Assembly: GCF_001523745.2 (NCBI RefSeq)
Contig: NZ_CP013387.1
Span: 1,302,001 to 1,366,000 of the forward strand
DNA: 64,000 nt
Source of the DNA: Burkholderia mayonis
GTDB taxonomy: Bacteria; Pseudomonadota; Gammaproteobacteria; Burkholderiales; Burkholderiaceae
Direction of reading: 5' to 3'
In this document: piece by piece, positions 11,320 through 23,210 of the stretch
Numbering within the stretch: position 1 is the stretch's first letter
Layout: the number at the start of each line of letters is the position of its first letter
Program-made: the position numbers and the translations under genes
The notes under the pieces: generated by a model
What the model was told of the DNA's origin: nothing
The model's input: the letters and a program-made list of their open reading frames with translations, nothing else
The model's database searches: none

Positions 11320-11575
11320 GATCGGCGGCGATTCAAAGCGGCTGGATGCAGGTGCGGCGGACTGTCCGGCCATGACGTCGGCGGGCAATACGATGCGTGG
11401 CGTCACCGATTCAGGGCTCTCGATTTGCGCCACCAACGTGCGCCACCAACGTATTGACGGCGGCGCGCGCCATTTGCGGAAAAGGTTGTCGTATCGTCGT
11501 CAGTGACGGATGCACCTGCGACGCCATCGGAATGTCGTCGAATCCGTTGATCGGGATGTCGTCGGGAACGCTCCG
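11320..11575 (-). pseudogene. LacI-family regulator, C-terminal remnant with 13-bp tandem duplication
   Basis: The minus strand encodes VPDDIPINGFDDIPMASQ, HPSLTTIRQPFPQMA and RAAVNTLVA, which is the effector-domain end of a LacI/GalR repressor. A 13-base unit (GCGCCACCAACGT on the plus strand) is present twice in tandem at 11427-11452. Removing one copy changes the frame back to NTLVAQIESPESVTPRIVLP, the normal end of the protein. The N-terminal DNA-binding domain is not present nearby. It is a broken gene; a link to the enoyl-CoA hydratase downstream is possible but not shown. Confidence 0.75.
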
Positions 11576-12019
11576 GCTCACCGGTTTCATGCGACTTGCC
11601 TTCAAGGAAGGGATGCGCGACACGGAGGGCGATTGATCGCTTTCCTTGGCATCCCTGCGCGGACTGCCAAGGCCGATCGCAAGGCGCACGGCGTGCTGTG
11701 GGCGGCCGCCGGTTTCGCGGCCACCGAGATACGGTGGAAAATGGAACGGGAAGAAACGTATTGGCGGGCATGAAAACACGTCTGACTTCGACACCCCGCC
11801 GGCATCCGATCCTGCCGACTATCGCGACGCCGACGGACTTTACATGCTGCGTGCGTGGCCTGCGGCATGCCCGGCCGCAAAGCGGCGGAACACCACCTGC
11901 CGGATCGCGTCGGAGCAGGACGGTCGGCCCGAGGCATTCTCGGCGGGATTCGGCGACGACCGGTGACGATCGCGCGGCGGTTCGGCGGGCCGTGAATTTC
12001 ACCATTCCAGGAGGAGACG
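11576..12019. other. gene-poor interval before the enoyl-CoA hydratase gene
   Basis: About 440 bases without a supported gene. The sequence upstream of the LacI remnant does not continue as a LacI protein in any frame, so the rest of that gene was lost by deletion rather than only by frameshift. Confidence 0.4.
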
Positions 12020-12796
12020 ATGGACGAAGTCCTGTTCGCTACGGATGGCGCGATCTGCACGATCACCCTCAACCGGCCGGAGCGCCGCAACGCCGTCGAT
12101 GGTCCGACCGCCTCGCGGTTAAGCGAGGCGTTTGAACGGTTCGAGGCCGATGCCGCGCTCGGCGTCGCGATCCTGACGGGAGCCGGAGGCAACTTTTGCG
12201 CGGGTGCCGACCTGAAGGCGGTCGGCGATCCCGCGCGGCGCAACGCGCTCGACGCGACGGGAGGCGGTTCGGGCCCGATGGGACCGAGCCGCATGGCGCT
12301 GTCCAAGCCGCTCATCGCGGCGGTTTCCGGCTATGCGGTAGCGGGCGGGCTGGAACTCGCGCTGTTTGCCGACATTCGCGTCGCAGAAGAAGACGCCGTC
12401 TTCGGCGTGTTCTGCCGGCGCTGGGGCGTGCCGCTGATTGACGGCGGGACGGTCAGATTGCCGCGTATCGTCGGCATGGGACATGCGATGGACATGATCC
12501 TGACCGGACGTTCCGTCGACGCATCGGAAGCCAAGGGCATGGGGCTCGCCAACTATATTGCGCCGAAGGGCGAGGGGCTGTCGTACGCGACTCGCATCGC
12601 CCGACAGATTGCTCAGTTTCCTCGGCAGTGCATGCTGACAGACCGGCGCTCCGCATACGATCAATGGGATTTGCCTCTGGCGGAAGCGCTGCGCGAGGAG
12701 GGGGCAAGGGGTGCGCCGATCGTCCTTGCGGAAGGCGTGGCCGGCGCCGAGCGCTTTAGCGCTGGAGAAGGGCGTCACGGAACGTTTTCCGACTGA
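12020..12796 (+). CDS. enoyl-CoA hydratase/isomerase family protein
   Basis: A 258-residue crotonase-fold enzyme. It begins with the usual CTITLNRPERRNAVDG. The oxyanion-hole segments are GAGGNFCAGADLKAVG and SGYAVAGGLELALFADIRVA, and a Glu-containing RWGVPLIDGGTVRLPRIVG follows. AGGAGGAGACG precedes the ATG. The family adds water to or isomerises enoyl-CoA in fatty-acid or aromatic-acid breakdown; the substrate here is open. The last 15 residues are atypical. The next gene on the same strand starts 87 bases later. Confidence 0.88.
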   Translation: MDEVLFATDGAICTITLNRPERRNAVDGPTASRLSEAFERFEADAALGVAILTGAGGNFCAGADLKAVGDPARRNALDATGGGSGPMGPSRMALSKPLIAAVSGYAVAGGLELALFADIRVAEEDAVFGVFCRRWGVPLIDGGTVRLPRIVGMGHAMDMILTGRSVDASEAKGMGLANYIAPKGEGLSYATRIARQIAQFPRQCMLTDRRSAYDQWDLPLAEALREEGARGAPIVLAEGVAGAERFSAGEGRHGTFSD

Positions 12797-12883
12797 AGCG
12801 CTTCGCCGGCCGTCGTCGACGCAAGTGCGGCAACGAAACCGTCAGCGCGCTTTGAAACTCATCCATGGAACATGGAGGCGGAC

Positions 12884-13930
12884 ATGCCGAAGATCACGAG
12901 GGAAAGCGTCGCGGCAGCAGTGAACAGGATTCTCGGAGCCCGGCTGGCGTCATCATTTGCGGCGTGCCTGGTGAGCGCCGCGCTCGCCATGGGGCCGGCG
13001 CGGGCGCAGCCTCCGTCGTTCGAGACGTTCGCCGTCCCTGCCGGCAGCGCACCGCACGACGTCGCGCCGGCGCCCGACGGTACCGTGTGGTACACCGCGC
13101 AGGCGCGGGGCGCGGCCGGACGGATGGATCCGCGTGGCGGCAAGACCGACTGGGTCCAGCTCGGCGAGGGAGCCGCGCCGCACGGCGTGATTATCGGTCC
13201 AGATCGGGCGGCGTGGATCACGGACGGCGGCCAGAACGCAATCGTCCGCATCGACCCGAAGACACTCGCCGTCACGCGTTTCCCGTTGCCGAAAGACCGG
13301 GCGAACGCCAATCTGAACACGGCGGTCTTCGACAAGCGCGGGCATCTGTGGTTTACCGGACAAAGCGGCATCTACGGCGAACTCGACCCAGCGAGCGCCA
13401 AAATGCGCGTCTTCGATGCGCCGCGCGGGCGCGGGCCCTACGGCATCTGCGTGACCCCTGACGGCAGCGTGTACTTCGCGTCGCTGGCCGGCAGCTATCT
13501 CGGCCGTATCGATCCCGCGAACGGCGCGGTGCAGGTCATCGATCCGCCGACACCGAATCAGGGCGCGCGCCGCGTATGGTCCGATTCGAAAGGGCGTGTG
13601 TGGGTCAGCGAGTGGAACGCGGGGAAAGTGGGCGTGTTCGATCCGGCGACGCATCGATGGCGCGAATGGCGACTGCCTGGCCAGGATCCGCATGCATACG
13701 CGATATTCGTCGACGACCGGGACATCGTCTGGCTCAGCGAATGGAGCGCCAACGCGCTCGTGCGCTTCGACCCGCGAGCCGAGCAATTCGACGTGTTGAC
13801 GCTGCCGCGCCCGCACGCGAACGTACGCCAGATGATGGGCCGACACGGGGAAGTCTGGTTGTCCGAATCCGGCACCGATCATCTGCTGCGCTACCGGTCT
13901 CGCGTAGCAGATGCCGGCAGCCGCCGATGA
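12884..13930 (+). CDS. exported virginiamycin B lyase-like beta-propeller protein
   Basis: A 348-residue protein with a signal peptide (CLVSAALAMGPARAQ, cleavage near residue 42) and repeated propeller blades of the form PDGTVWYTAQ, DRAAWITDGGQNAIVRIDP, RGHLWFTGQ, DGSVYFASLAGSYLGRIDP, KGRVWVSEWNAGKVGVFDP, DIVWLSEWSANALVRFDP. This is the Vgb/streptogramin-lyase family. Most chromosomal members are not proven antibiotic lyases. ATG at 12884 is used because GGAGGCGGAC precedes it; an ATG four codons earlier is also in frame. Confidence 0.83.
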   Translation: MPKITRESVAAAVNRILGARLASSFAACLVSAALAMGPARAQPPSFETFAVPAGSAPHDVAPAPDGTVWYTAQARGAAGRMDPRGGKTDWVQLGEGAAPHGVIIGPDRAAWITDGGQNAIVRIDPKTLAVTRFPLPKDRANANLNTAVFDKRGHLWFTGQSGIYGELDPASAKMRVFDAPRGRGPYGICVTPDGSVYFASLAGSYLGRIDPANGAVQVIDPPTPNQGARRVWSDSKGRVWVSEWNAGKVGVFDPATHRWREWRLPGQDPHAYAIFVDDRDIVWLSEWSANALVRFDPRAEQFDVLTLPRPHANVRQMMGRHGEVWLSESGTDHLLRYRSRVADAGSRR

Positions 13931-14126
13931 TGCACGGCGGCGATATTTCCCAATGCCTCGAAACACCGTGAGCCCGCGATGGCCATTTCAGACGAATCGG
14001 AGTGCGGCGGTCGCCGGAATGACGCAGCGGCCGGTGAATCGCCGTTCGAAGGAACACGAAGGCGCTGGTGGCACCGTGCTGTCTGCCGGCCCGCAGCTCT
14101 GCTCCGCTGCAATCTGACGACAGAAA

Positions 14127-14591
14127 TCAAATGGCCGTGCCCGGTGAGCCGCGACGTGCGAGGAATCGATCCAGTTGTCCCGCGAACGCCTTGCTGTCGC
14201 GTGGGCTGTATGGCGCCGGACCGCCCGTATCGACGCCCGTACTGCGCAATTGCTCCATCATCGCACGCAGTGTCAGACGTTCCTCGATATTTTCACGGCT
14301 AAACCAGCTTCCGCGTGGGTCGAGCACATAAGCGCCACGGTCGAGGGCGGCGGAAGCAAGGGGTATGTCCGCGGTAATCACGAGGTCGCCAGCCGTCACC
14401 AGTTCGACGATGCGGGCATCGGCGGCATCGAAGCCCGCTGGCACTTGCAATGCCTTGATGAAGCGCGAGGGCGGCGTGCGTAAATATTGGTTCGCGACCA
14501 GCGTCACGCACACTTCGGCACGTCGCGCGGCCCGAAACAACATGTCCTTGACGACAACCGGGCAGGCGTCTGCGTCAACCAGCACTTGCAT
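14127..14591 (-). CDS. UPF0178 (DUF188, YaiI/YqxD) family protein
   Basis: A 154-residue cytoplasmic protein beginning MQVLVDADACPVVVKDMLF, the invariant start of the family, with GDLVITADIPLASAALDRG and DPRGSWFSRENIEERLT further on. The PIN-like acidic residues suggest a nuclease fold, but no function is established. The ATG at 14591 fits the family's usual N-terminus; the open frame upstream is not conserved-looking. Confidence 0.88.
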   Translation of the reverse strand: MQVLVDADACPVVVKDMLFRAARRAEVCVTLVANQYLRTPPSRFIKALQVPAGFDAADARIVELVTAGDLVITADIPLASAALDRGAYVLDPRGSWFSRENIEERLTLRAMMEQLRSTGVDTGGPAPYSPRDSKAFAGQLDRFLARRGSPGTAI

Positions 14592-14714
14592 TGCAGTCTT
14601 TCCGATACATGAGATGTACGATCCTACATCACCGTCGGCGCGCGTCGCGCAACGGACCAGGGAGGCAGATTTCCAGGCAGTCGATCGCCGACGCATCCCT
14701 CAGCCGTCGAAACC

Positions 14715-14940
14715 TGTCGCGCGCCGGCACAATCGGTTCGAACGTTCGCTATCGTCCAGAACACGAATGCCTGCATCGAAACCCTCCGCGACGATATCGG
14801 CGAGCCTCGAATCCGTGACGAATTCAACGCGACTACCCGGATATCGCGCCAAAAACGCGGGCAGCACATGGCTTGGCGCACAAGCAATTTCGCCGCGCGC
14901 CCGGACGCGCTGATCCGGATGATCCTGACCGTTGCGAAAG
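14715..14940 (-). pseudogene. LysR-family regulator, substrate-binding-domain remnant
   Basis: The minus strand encodes HVLPAFLARYPGSRVEF, VTDSRLADIVAEGFDAGIRV, the typical effector-domain stretch of LysR regulators. Just upstream the sequence that should read as the family's TVRI..S.RAA segment is in another frame (RIIRISASGRAAKLL). Neither the helix-turn-helix domain nor the last third is present. It is a decayed fragment. Confidence 0.65.
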
Positions 14941-15037
14941 GGTGGATGGACGATCGAGCGAAGCGCGCGGGGCGGATGCGTTTTCATCGCGACCGGGGTG
15001 GCGCGAACACCTCGCGTCGGGTGTCGCCGTTCGCGCG

Positions 15038-15592
15038 TTACTTCTGGAATGTGCCGAGCAATTCGGCGTGCGCCACCACGTGGCCTTGCATCGCCTTCTC
15101 CAGCGCTGCCTTGGTGGGCTTGTGAAGATCGGGCAGCACCGTATCGAGCGCATACAGCTTGTGGAAATAGCGGTGACGGCCAACTGGCGGGCAAGGGCCG
15201 CCATACGCGGCTCGCTGGAAGTCGTTGGTGCCTTGAAGCGTGCCCGCCGGGAGCGCGCTCGCGGCGACGCCCTCCTGCAAACCGGGAGCCGTCGGCGGAA
15301 TGTTGTAGAGCACCCAGTGGACCCATGTCATTCGTGGCGCGGCCGGATCGGGTGCGTCGGGGTCATCGACGATCAGCACAAGGCTTTTCGCATTGGCGGG
15401 CACCCCGGACCACGCGAGCGGCGGCGACACGTCCGCGCCCTTGCAGGTGTGGCGTCCGGGAATCTCGCCTCCCTCATGGAAGGCTTGCGAGGTGAGAGTC
15501 AAGGTCATCGTGCGCTCCTCGGCGTCGGTCTGCGTCGCCCATCCGGCGGCGCAGATCAGCAAGATCGGAATGGATGCTGTGCGGCTGCGCAT
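15038..15592 (-). CDS. exported PEBP (YbhB/YbcL, Raf-kinase-inhibitor-like) protein
   Basis: A 184-residue protein with an N-terminal signal peptide (MRSRTASIPILLICAAGWAT) and then the PEBP fold: SQAFHEGGEIPGRHTCKGAD, SPPLAWSGVP, LIVDDPDAPDP, WVHWVLYNIP and GPCPPVGRHRYFHKLYALD. The anion-binding pocket residues (D-P-D-A-P and G-P-P-x-x-x-H-R-Y) are complete. Bacterial members are periplasmic or cytoplasmic proteins of uncertain role. ATG at 15592 gives the signal peptide. Confidence 0.87.
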   Translation of the reverse strand: MRSRTASIPILLICAAGWATQTDAEERTMTLTLTSQAFHEGGEIPGRHTCKGADVSPPLAWSGVPANAKSLVLIVDDPDAPDPAAPRMTWVHWVLYNIPPTAPGLQEGVAASALPAGTLQGTNDFQRAAYGGPCPPVGRHRYFHKLYALDTVLPDLHKPTKAALEKAMQGHVVAHAELLGTFQK

Positions 15593-15673
15593 CCCATGTG
15601 CTCCATCGGGTTCATCTGCGGCGATCGCGAATTGCGAGGGCGGCCGGTTATTTCGCGCCAAAGCTATTCCCAT

Positions 15674-16154
15674 CCGCGTTTGTCTGGACGCCGCAGCATC
15701 ATTCGGGCATCTAAAAAGCTAGTGCAGGTTGGGGCCCAATTCAACTGGCGCGCTGTGCCGCAGCAATGGGAAACACAGGTTTCTCGTCGGACAAAGGGCA
15801 AAGCAAGCCAAGCGGTGCGTTGACCCGTTTTCCGCGGTAATCGAGCGTGCCTCCTACGTTTGTCATGAAGCAACGTGGCCGCCGACACGCCTTCATCGCG
15901 AGCGACGCGGTCGATGTCTATCCGATGACCGCATTAACCGATCTTCCGCCAGCCGCGAGCATGGAACGTACGCCGGTTGAACTTTGGAGGCCGCCATCCG
16001 CGCGACATCGTGCCGGACGACGAAAGCAGCGCGACGCCCAACATATGATTCGCTTCACGCGGAGCGGCCGCTCGCCGCGACTGTTCGGCGAGCGACGGAA
16101 GCCGTCCAGGCGGGAAAGTCCCCACGCACTCGAACGCCCCGCTGCAAACACCGC
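15674..16154. other. gene-poor interval
   Basis: About 480 bases between two minus-strand genes. The short frames here show no ribosome site, membrane pattern or family motif, and I see nothing to annotate. Confidence 0.4.
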
Positions 16155-16574
16155 CTAGAGTCGCGCGAGCGTGTTGTGATCCGCTTCTCCGCCGAAGTAC
16201 TTTTCGAGCGCGTCCACGAATACCGCGTTGTCCGGTGTTGCATGCGAGAACAATGTGACCGACGACCTGAACTTCAGGTAATCCGGATATCCGAAAATCG
16301 TCTGGATCGAATGGCCTTCGACATCGTTGACGAGCCGTGTGCACTCGCGCAGCCGCGCGCCGAGCAGGGGATGCCGTAGATACGCGTCGGCTTCGCCCAG
16401 CGTCGAGATCGCGTACCGTTGTGCGATCGCGCTGTCACCGAGCCCCGCGATCTGCGGAAACACGAACCACATCCAGTGGCTTCGCTTGCGCCCGTTTCTT
16501 AGCTCATCGCATACCTGCGCATACACGGGATCCTGTGCGTCGACAAAGCGCTGAAGGTCATAGGGATCGTCCAT
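16155..16574 (-). CDS. DUF1810 family protein
   Basis: A 139-residue cytoplasmic protein with the family pattern DLQRFVDAQDPVYAQVCDEL, KRSHWMWFVFPQIAGLG, YAISTLGEADAYLRHPLLG and SIQTIFGYPDYLKFRSSVTL. It has the full usual length and stands alone. The biochemical role of the family is not settled. Confidence 0.87.
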   Translation of the reverse strand: MDDPYDLQRFVDAQDPVYAQVCDELRNGRKRSHWMWFVFPQIAGLGDSAIAQRYAISTLGEADAYLRHPLLGARLRECTRLVNDVEGHSIQTIFGYPDYLKFRSSVTLFSHATPDNAVFVDALEKYFGGEADHNTLARL

Positions 16575-16897
16575 GTTGCCCTCCGTCCTTTCCGGCGCGG
16601 CGAGCCGCGCGAACGATCATTGTGGGCGTTGCCTCGATGGCGCGCAAACGCGAGCGAACGCGCGCCAAGGCCGCGAGCGCACTCGACTTCGCATGGCGCC
16701 TGCGGGAGCACGAGCGATCGAATGCGCCGCGCTGCGATCGCGCGTCGCGCGTTCACGCGCGCACGCCGCCGTATGGCCGCGCGCCGGCTACGGGCGTAGC
16801 ATTGAGACTCTGGCCAGCCGCGATCCTGGCGGATCAGCGGTGCGCCATGGTCCCGTCGCGGCCGGCCATGCGCAAGTGGGCCGGCAAAGGAGTGTCG
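16575..16897. other. intergenic region before the UPF0182 gene
   Basis: About 320 bases between divergent genes. The plus-strand frame stays open through it but its codon use and composition do not continue the UPF0182 protein. It should hold both promoters. Confidence 0.4.
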
Positions 16898-19651
<2,754 letters not shown>

Positions 19652-19841
19652 GCCAGATGTGAATGAAAGGGCGCCTGTGCGATTCGATGGGTTGGCCGTG
19701 CGTTCCTTTTCTTGTATCGCAGCCAGCCAAGACGTTCGGCGTCGATACGGGAACCGCAACGGACTTACGGAATTTCGACCGTAGACTTCGAGCGATGTTA
19801 TAACGGTGCTGATGCTTCGTGACTTGTATCTTTGGTATCTG

Positions 19842-19860
19842 TCGAATATTGAATATTCGA
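19842..19860. promoter_or_regulatory. 19-bp perfect palindrome
   Basis: TCGAATATTGAATATTCGA is a perfect palindrome around a central G. It lies between the convergent 3' ends of the UPF0182 gene and the secreted-protein cluster, exactly where composition drops from high to lower GC. It might be a protein-binding or recombination site or part of a terminator; nothing decides between these. Confidence 0.4.
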
Positions 19861-19867
19861 TTAGCTG

Positions 19868-20440
19868 TTACCGGCAAAATATGATTCGCACACCAAACGT
19901 CAATGGCTCTGAAGGCTGCCCGTTTTTCATGTAGGCATCCGTACTGAATTCACGATACGTCTTGCCGTTCACAGTTACCTCGCGGCGTGTCGAGCGTTCG
20001 ATCGTTGCCGGTTCGCTTGCATTCCATTGGCGGACAGTTCCGGACGCGGTTACGTGTGAAGATTCCGCAATGCGCTTTGTCGTCATGTCGGCGTCGGGCC
20101 AGGGTTTGGCCTGCATATTGGCGGTGCGATGCTGGGCCGATCGCAAGGCATCGGGCGCGCTCCATGAACGGGCTTCGAAGGCTGGCGTGTAATCGAAGTG
20201 CTCAGACTGCCACGCGGGTGCGTGACCTTCCTGCGGATCGATGTAGGTGACCTGCGGATCGTCCATCATGACCATCGGAACACATCCCGCATTTTCAGCA
20301 CGCGGCGGCATAGCGAACGTCTGCGGAATGCTGAGAGCATTGGCAGCACTTTGCTCGACGAGTAAGGCCTGGCTTGATGAGTTGACCTGAGCGAGCGCCT
20401 GCCCGCTACAGAATGCCAATATAAGTAATGCGTTCCTCAT
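19868..20440 (-). CDS. secreted hypothetical protein of the Ser/Gly-rich cluster
   Basis: A 190-residue protein with a signal peptide (MRNALLILAFCSGQALAQ). The mature part has two nearby methionine pairs, PQVTYIDPQEGHAPAWQSEH, RREVTVNGKTYREFSTDAYM and a short hydrophobic C-terminus FGVRIIFCR. GGAGGCGATC precedes the ATG at 20440. It is the last of five minus-strand genes that all encode exported proteins. I do not recognise a family. Confidence 0.72.
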   Translation of the reverse strand: MRNALLILAFCSGQALAQVNSSSQALLVEQSAANALSIPQTFAMPPRAENAGCVPMVMMDDPQVTYIDPQEGHAPAWQSEHFDYTPAFEARSWSAPDALRSAQHRTANMQAKPWPDADMTTKRIAESSHVTASGTVRQWNASEPATIERSTRREVTVNGKTYREFSTDAYMKNGQPSEPLTFGVRIIFCR

Positions 20441-20472
20441 GATCGCCTCCATACGACTTACTCGGCAAAAAG

Positions 20473-20596
20473 GGGTGCAGGCCCGGGGGAGCCGGCACCC
20501 TTAAAGTAAGGGGAATATGGGAAGTACTATTCCCCTTCGTGCGCACCCGGCTACCCCCTTCCGCTAAATACGCGGAATATGGCTCGGGGCTATTCC
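20473..20596. repeat. cluster of hairpins between two secreted-protein genes
   Basis: AAGGGGAATA at 20508-20517 and TATTCCCCTT at 20528-20537 form a perfect 10-bp stem with a 10-base loop. A related stem GGAATA (20574-20579) / TATTCC (20591-20596) follows, and GGGTGC...GCACCC lies just before. Both main stems share the GGAATATGG start and CTATTCC end, so they look like copies of one palindromic unit. They may attenuate or stabilise the transcript between the 498-residue and 190-residue protein genes. Confidence 0.55.
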
Positions 20597-20601
20597 ACAT
20601 T

Positions 20602-22098
20602 TTAGGATGTGGAGCTTGTCGACGCGGTTTTCGGGGATGCGTCAGTGGCTGGTGCGGTGTTTTGTTCCGTTACCGGTTCGTTCACGCTTTCCGGCGCGGG
20701 AATGGCGACGGGCGCTGTCTGAGGCTCGGATGACAGCGGCGCCACTTTCGTGTCGCTATCGGCCGCCGTGGCTCCGTTCGACGAAAAGCCGGTTGCGGGG
20801 ATGGGCTCCGCGACGAGGTCGGGTTTCGATGCATCGGATGCATCGTTTTCCTGGACGGCGGTCGTCACCGGTACGGCGAGCGGGGCAGGGACCGGGGTCT
20901 GAGCCGCGGCTGGCTCGACCGACAGCAACGACGGGCTATTCGGCACTGGGGTGCTCATTGCTTGCGGTTTCATGAGATCCCCTGTGTTTGCCGCCGATGT
21001 GCTCGAGACGGTCTGTGCCGCAGGCGCGTCTGTTTCGATGGCAGCAGTGTGATGGGGATCCGGCGCTTGCGTCGTCTCGGCTGGGGCGGCGTGCGGATCG
21101 ACAGGCGCAGTTGCGATCGTCGGCAACGGTGCAGGAAGCACCGCGGGCACGGGTACCATCGCTGGCGCGGCGGAAACGACCGGCGCCGCGGATGGCTCGG
21201 GAGCGGGGACTGCCTGCGCGGCTGAACCAACTGGTGCCGCAACGTGCGCAGAGGCACTGGTGGCTTCGCGCGATGTGCTGACGCGCGCGGCCGTACGGAC
21301 GGGTGTTGCGTTGTTTCCCGCGACATCGAGCGGTGGTAAGCCTAGACGCTGGCGCACCAACGGATCGCGATATTTTTCGTCGTCCGCTACGACGGCTTCG
21401 ACGTTGGCCGCACTGTTGGAGCGCGCGAGCGGTGCCGTGGTGCCCGGGCAAAGATGACCGGTCGCCTCGACAGCGCGCCGATTGGCATCGCTCTGGCATA
21501 GCAGGGCGAGCGCGACATCCGTCAACCCCATGGCCCGAAACTCGCGGGCGTCGAGGCGACGAACGCAAGCCTGATCGACCAGTGTTGTCCCACCTGTTGC
21601 GCCGAACCCGGGGAGCGACAATCCGATGCTGAGGGACCCCATGCAGGTGTCCGACAGCGTCGTGGTCAAACCCGGCGCCTGGATGGTTGGGTTCGTCTTG
21701 ATAGTCTGCGTGCCGGAGTAGTTCACGTTGTCGGTGGTCTGCGTGTTGTACGGGCTCGAGCCTGGGGTTCCCACATCCTGGGCCGCGAGGGTTGCCGCTG
21801 GCGATGAACTGGTGCCACTTGACGGCAACGACACATTGACTTGAACATTTGAATTCCCGCTGCCGCGCACCTGCGACGAACTGTTGCTCGTGGCGTCTCC
21901 TCCCCGCGCATTCCCGCCGCGCGACGTCGTCGTCGTGTTGATGGTGTTGAGGCTTGAGCCTCCTCCTTGCCCAATCGACACGGAATTGGACGCGGACTGC
22001 GCACTCGAATTCGAGTTTGACGTCGTCTGTGCGTGCCCGCTGATCGTGGCCAATGCAAATACTGTCGCGCACGCCACCTTGATCTTTTCGCTGTTCAT
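20602..22098 (-). CDS. secreted low-complexity protein with conserved cysteine domain
   Basis: A 498-residue exported protein. It has a signal peptide (ACATVFALATISGHAQ), then an Asn/Ser/Gly-rich stretch to about residue 110. A Cys-containing domain at about 145-225 reads DTCMGSLSIGLSLPGFG, TTLVDQACVRRLDAREF, ALALLCQSDANRRAVEATGH. After it comes a long Pro/Ala/Thr/Val-rich tail to the end. GGAG precedes the ATG. The cysteine domain looks like a real fold; the tail looks like a surface-exposed spacer. I cannot name the family. The neighbours upstream and downstream are also exported. Confidence 0.72.
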   Translation of the reverse strand: MNSEKIKVACATVFALATISGHAQTTSNSNSSAQSASNSVSIGQGGGSSLNTINTTTTSRGGNARGGDATSNSSSQVRGSGNSNVQVNVSLPSSGTSSSPAATLAAQDVGTPGSSPYNTQTTDNVNYSGTQTIKTNPTIQAPGLTTTLSDTCMGSLSIGLSLPGFGATGGTTLVDQACVRRLDAREFRAMGLTDVALALLCQSDANRRAVEATGHLCPGTTAPLARSNSAANVEAVVADDEKYRDPLVRQRLGLPPLDVAGNNATPVRTAARVSTSREATSASAHVAAPVGSAAQAVPAPEPSAAPVVSAAPAMVPVPAVLPAPLPTIATAPVDPHAAPAETTQAPDPHHTAAIETDAPAAQTVSSTSAANTGDLMKPQAMSTPVPNSPSLLSVEPAAAQTPVPAPLAVPVTTAVQENDASDASKPDLVAEPIPATGFSSNGATAADSDTKVAPLSSEPQTAPVAIPAPESVNEPVTEQNTAPATDASPKTASTSSTS

Positions 22099-22165
22099 AC
22101 GATACTCCGGATTAGGTTAACCTCCCGACCCTAACAACCGAATCACTTCCCGGTTCCTGCTCTAC

Positions 22166-22429
22166 CTACTTTTTTGCTTCCCCGAGCTGTTTCCAGCCGT
22201 TGCCCAATTCGCTCCACGAATCGACCCAATAACCTCGATCCTGTTGAGCACCTGCTTCCTCGGCAGGGTTGCTTTTCGATGGCGTCGCCTGTTCCCGCGA
22301 GATGGTCGCTTGAGTTTGGTCGTTTGGCGTTTGCAAAGACGATTGCGCATCGCCAACCATATTGCGGTCGACGCAATAAGCCGATGTCGCGGCAAGCGCT
22401 AGCGCGACGGCAATCAATGTCTGCTTCAT
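22166..22429 (-). CDS. small secreted hypothetical protein
   Basis: An 87-residue protein with signal peptide MKQTLIAVALALAATSAYC. The mature part is hydrophilic and Gln-rich and ends DSWSELGNGWKQLGEAKK. A Cys follows the hydrophobic core (SAYC), so it might be a lipoprotein, though the box is weak. AAGGAG precedes the ATG. It lies between the two repeat-containing proteins and the 498-residue protein. Confidence 0.68.
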   Translation of the reverse strand: MKQTLIAVALALAATSAYCVDRNMVGDAQSSLQTPNDQTQATISREQATPSKSNPAEEAGAQQDRGYWVDSWSELGNGWKQLGEAKK

Positions 22430-22503
22430 GCCAACTCCTTACGATGACAACAGAACCAATCTAAAGACCAGCGTTCGCGAGAAGCTGGTCCCCAACGGAC
22501 GCG

Positions 22504-23091
22504 TCACTTGCTGCTCGAGAAGGCGCTGGCGTCACCTTGGCTTCCGCCAGATGCAGACGGCAAGCCGGCGTAACCCGTGCTGTTGGCGCTGGAGGTATTG
22601 ATGTGACCTGCGCCGGCGATCGTGGCGGAGCCGTTCTTCCCGGTCAGCGCGATTGCACCCGCATTCGCATTGCCCTTGTCGTTCGCAGTAGTGGTCGTGT
22701 ATTTCCTCGCGCCCAGAACGATCGTTGCAGTGACGCCGCCGGATAACGCATCGGCGTTTGCATTCGTGTCCTGGGTTGTTCCGCTGGCGCCGGCGACACC
22801 GATCCCACCGCCGGCTGCGAACGCGCCTCCGTCTTTTCCAGAACCACTGGCGGTCGAAGTCGAGTTGTGCATCGCGGAAGCCGTTGCGGTCGAGCCTGCA
22901 GGCGTGGCCGTGCTGTTTGCCGCCGATCCTGCAACGGACGTCGAGTTACTGGTATAGCTTCCCGAGCCGATGAGTACTGATCCGGACACGCCGCCCGTGA
23001 CGGATTGCGTTTGGCTCGACGTAGTCGGCCCCGCCGCCGCAGCGGTCGAAAGCACTGCGAGAGCCGCCGCCAAAATGAAATTCGCTTTCAT
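22504..23091 (-). CDS. secreted Gly/Ser/Thr-rich protein with two copies of a repeat unit
   Basis: A 195-residue exported protein (signal peptide FILAAALAVLSTAAAAG). The mature chain is almost only Gly, Ala, Ser, Thr and Asn. It has two copies of a unit that starts TGGVSGSVLIGSGSYTSNST and SGGVTATIVLGARKYTTTT; the second copy continues NDKGNANAGAIA and GHINTSS. The 117-residue neighbour has the same unit once. Such composition is typical of surface matrix or amyloid-like subunits, but that is inference. The start at 23091 is chosen for the signal peptide and the upstream AAGGGA. Confidence 0.73.
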   Translation of the reverse strand: MKANFILAAALAVLSTAAAAGPTTSSQTQSVTGGVSGSVLIGSGSYTSNSTSVAGSAANSTATPAGSTATASAMHNSTSTASGSGKDGGAFAAGGGIGVAGASGTTQDTNANADALSGGVTATIVLGARKYTTTTANDKGNANAGAIALTGKNGSATIAGAGHINTSSANSTGYAGLPSASGGSQGDASAFSSSK

Positions 23092-23210
23092 GACGATCCC
23101 TTTCTTGAAGGACGATTGGCAAGAAAGGAGACTGAATCCGTCCTCCCTGATGGCTTCGTTAGGATTCAGCCTCCACTTCGCTACCTGATGTCGAGTTCCC
23201 GAAACGCGCC

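Noticed and set aside
11403..12005. Minus-strand open frame of 200 codons as a full regulator gene
   Set aside because: Only the short downstream stretch matches LacI and it is in another frame; the rest shows no domain.
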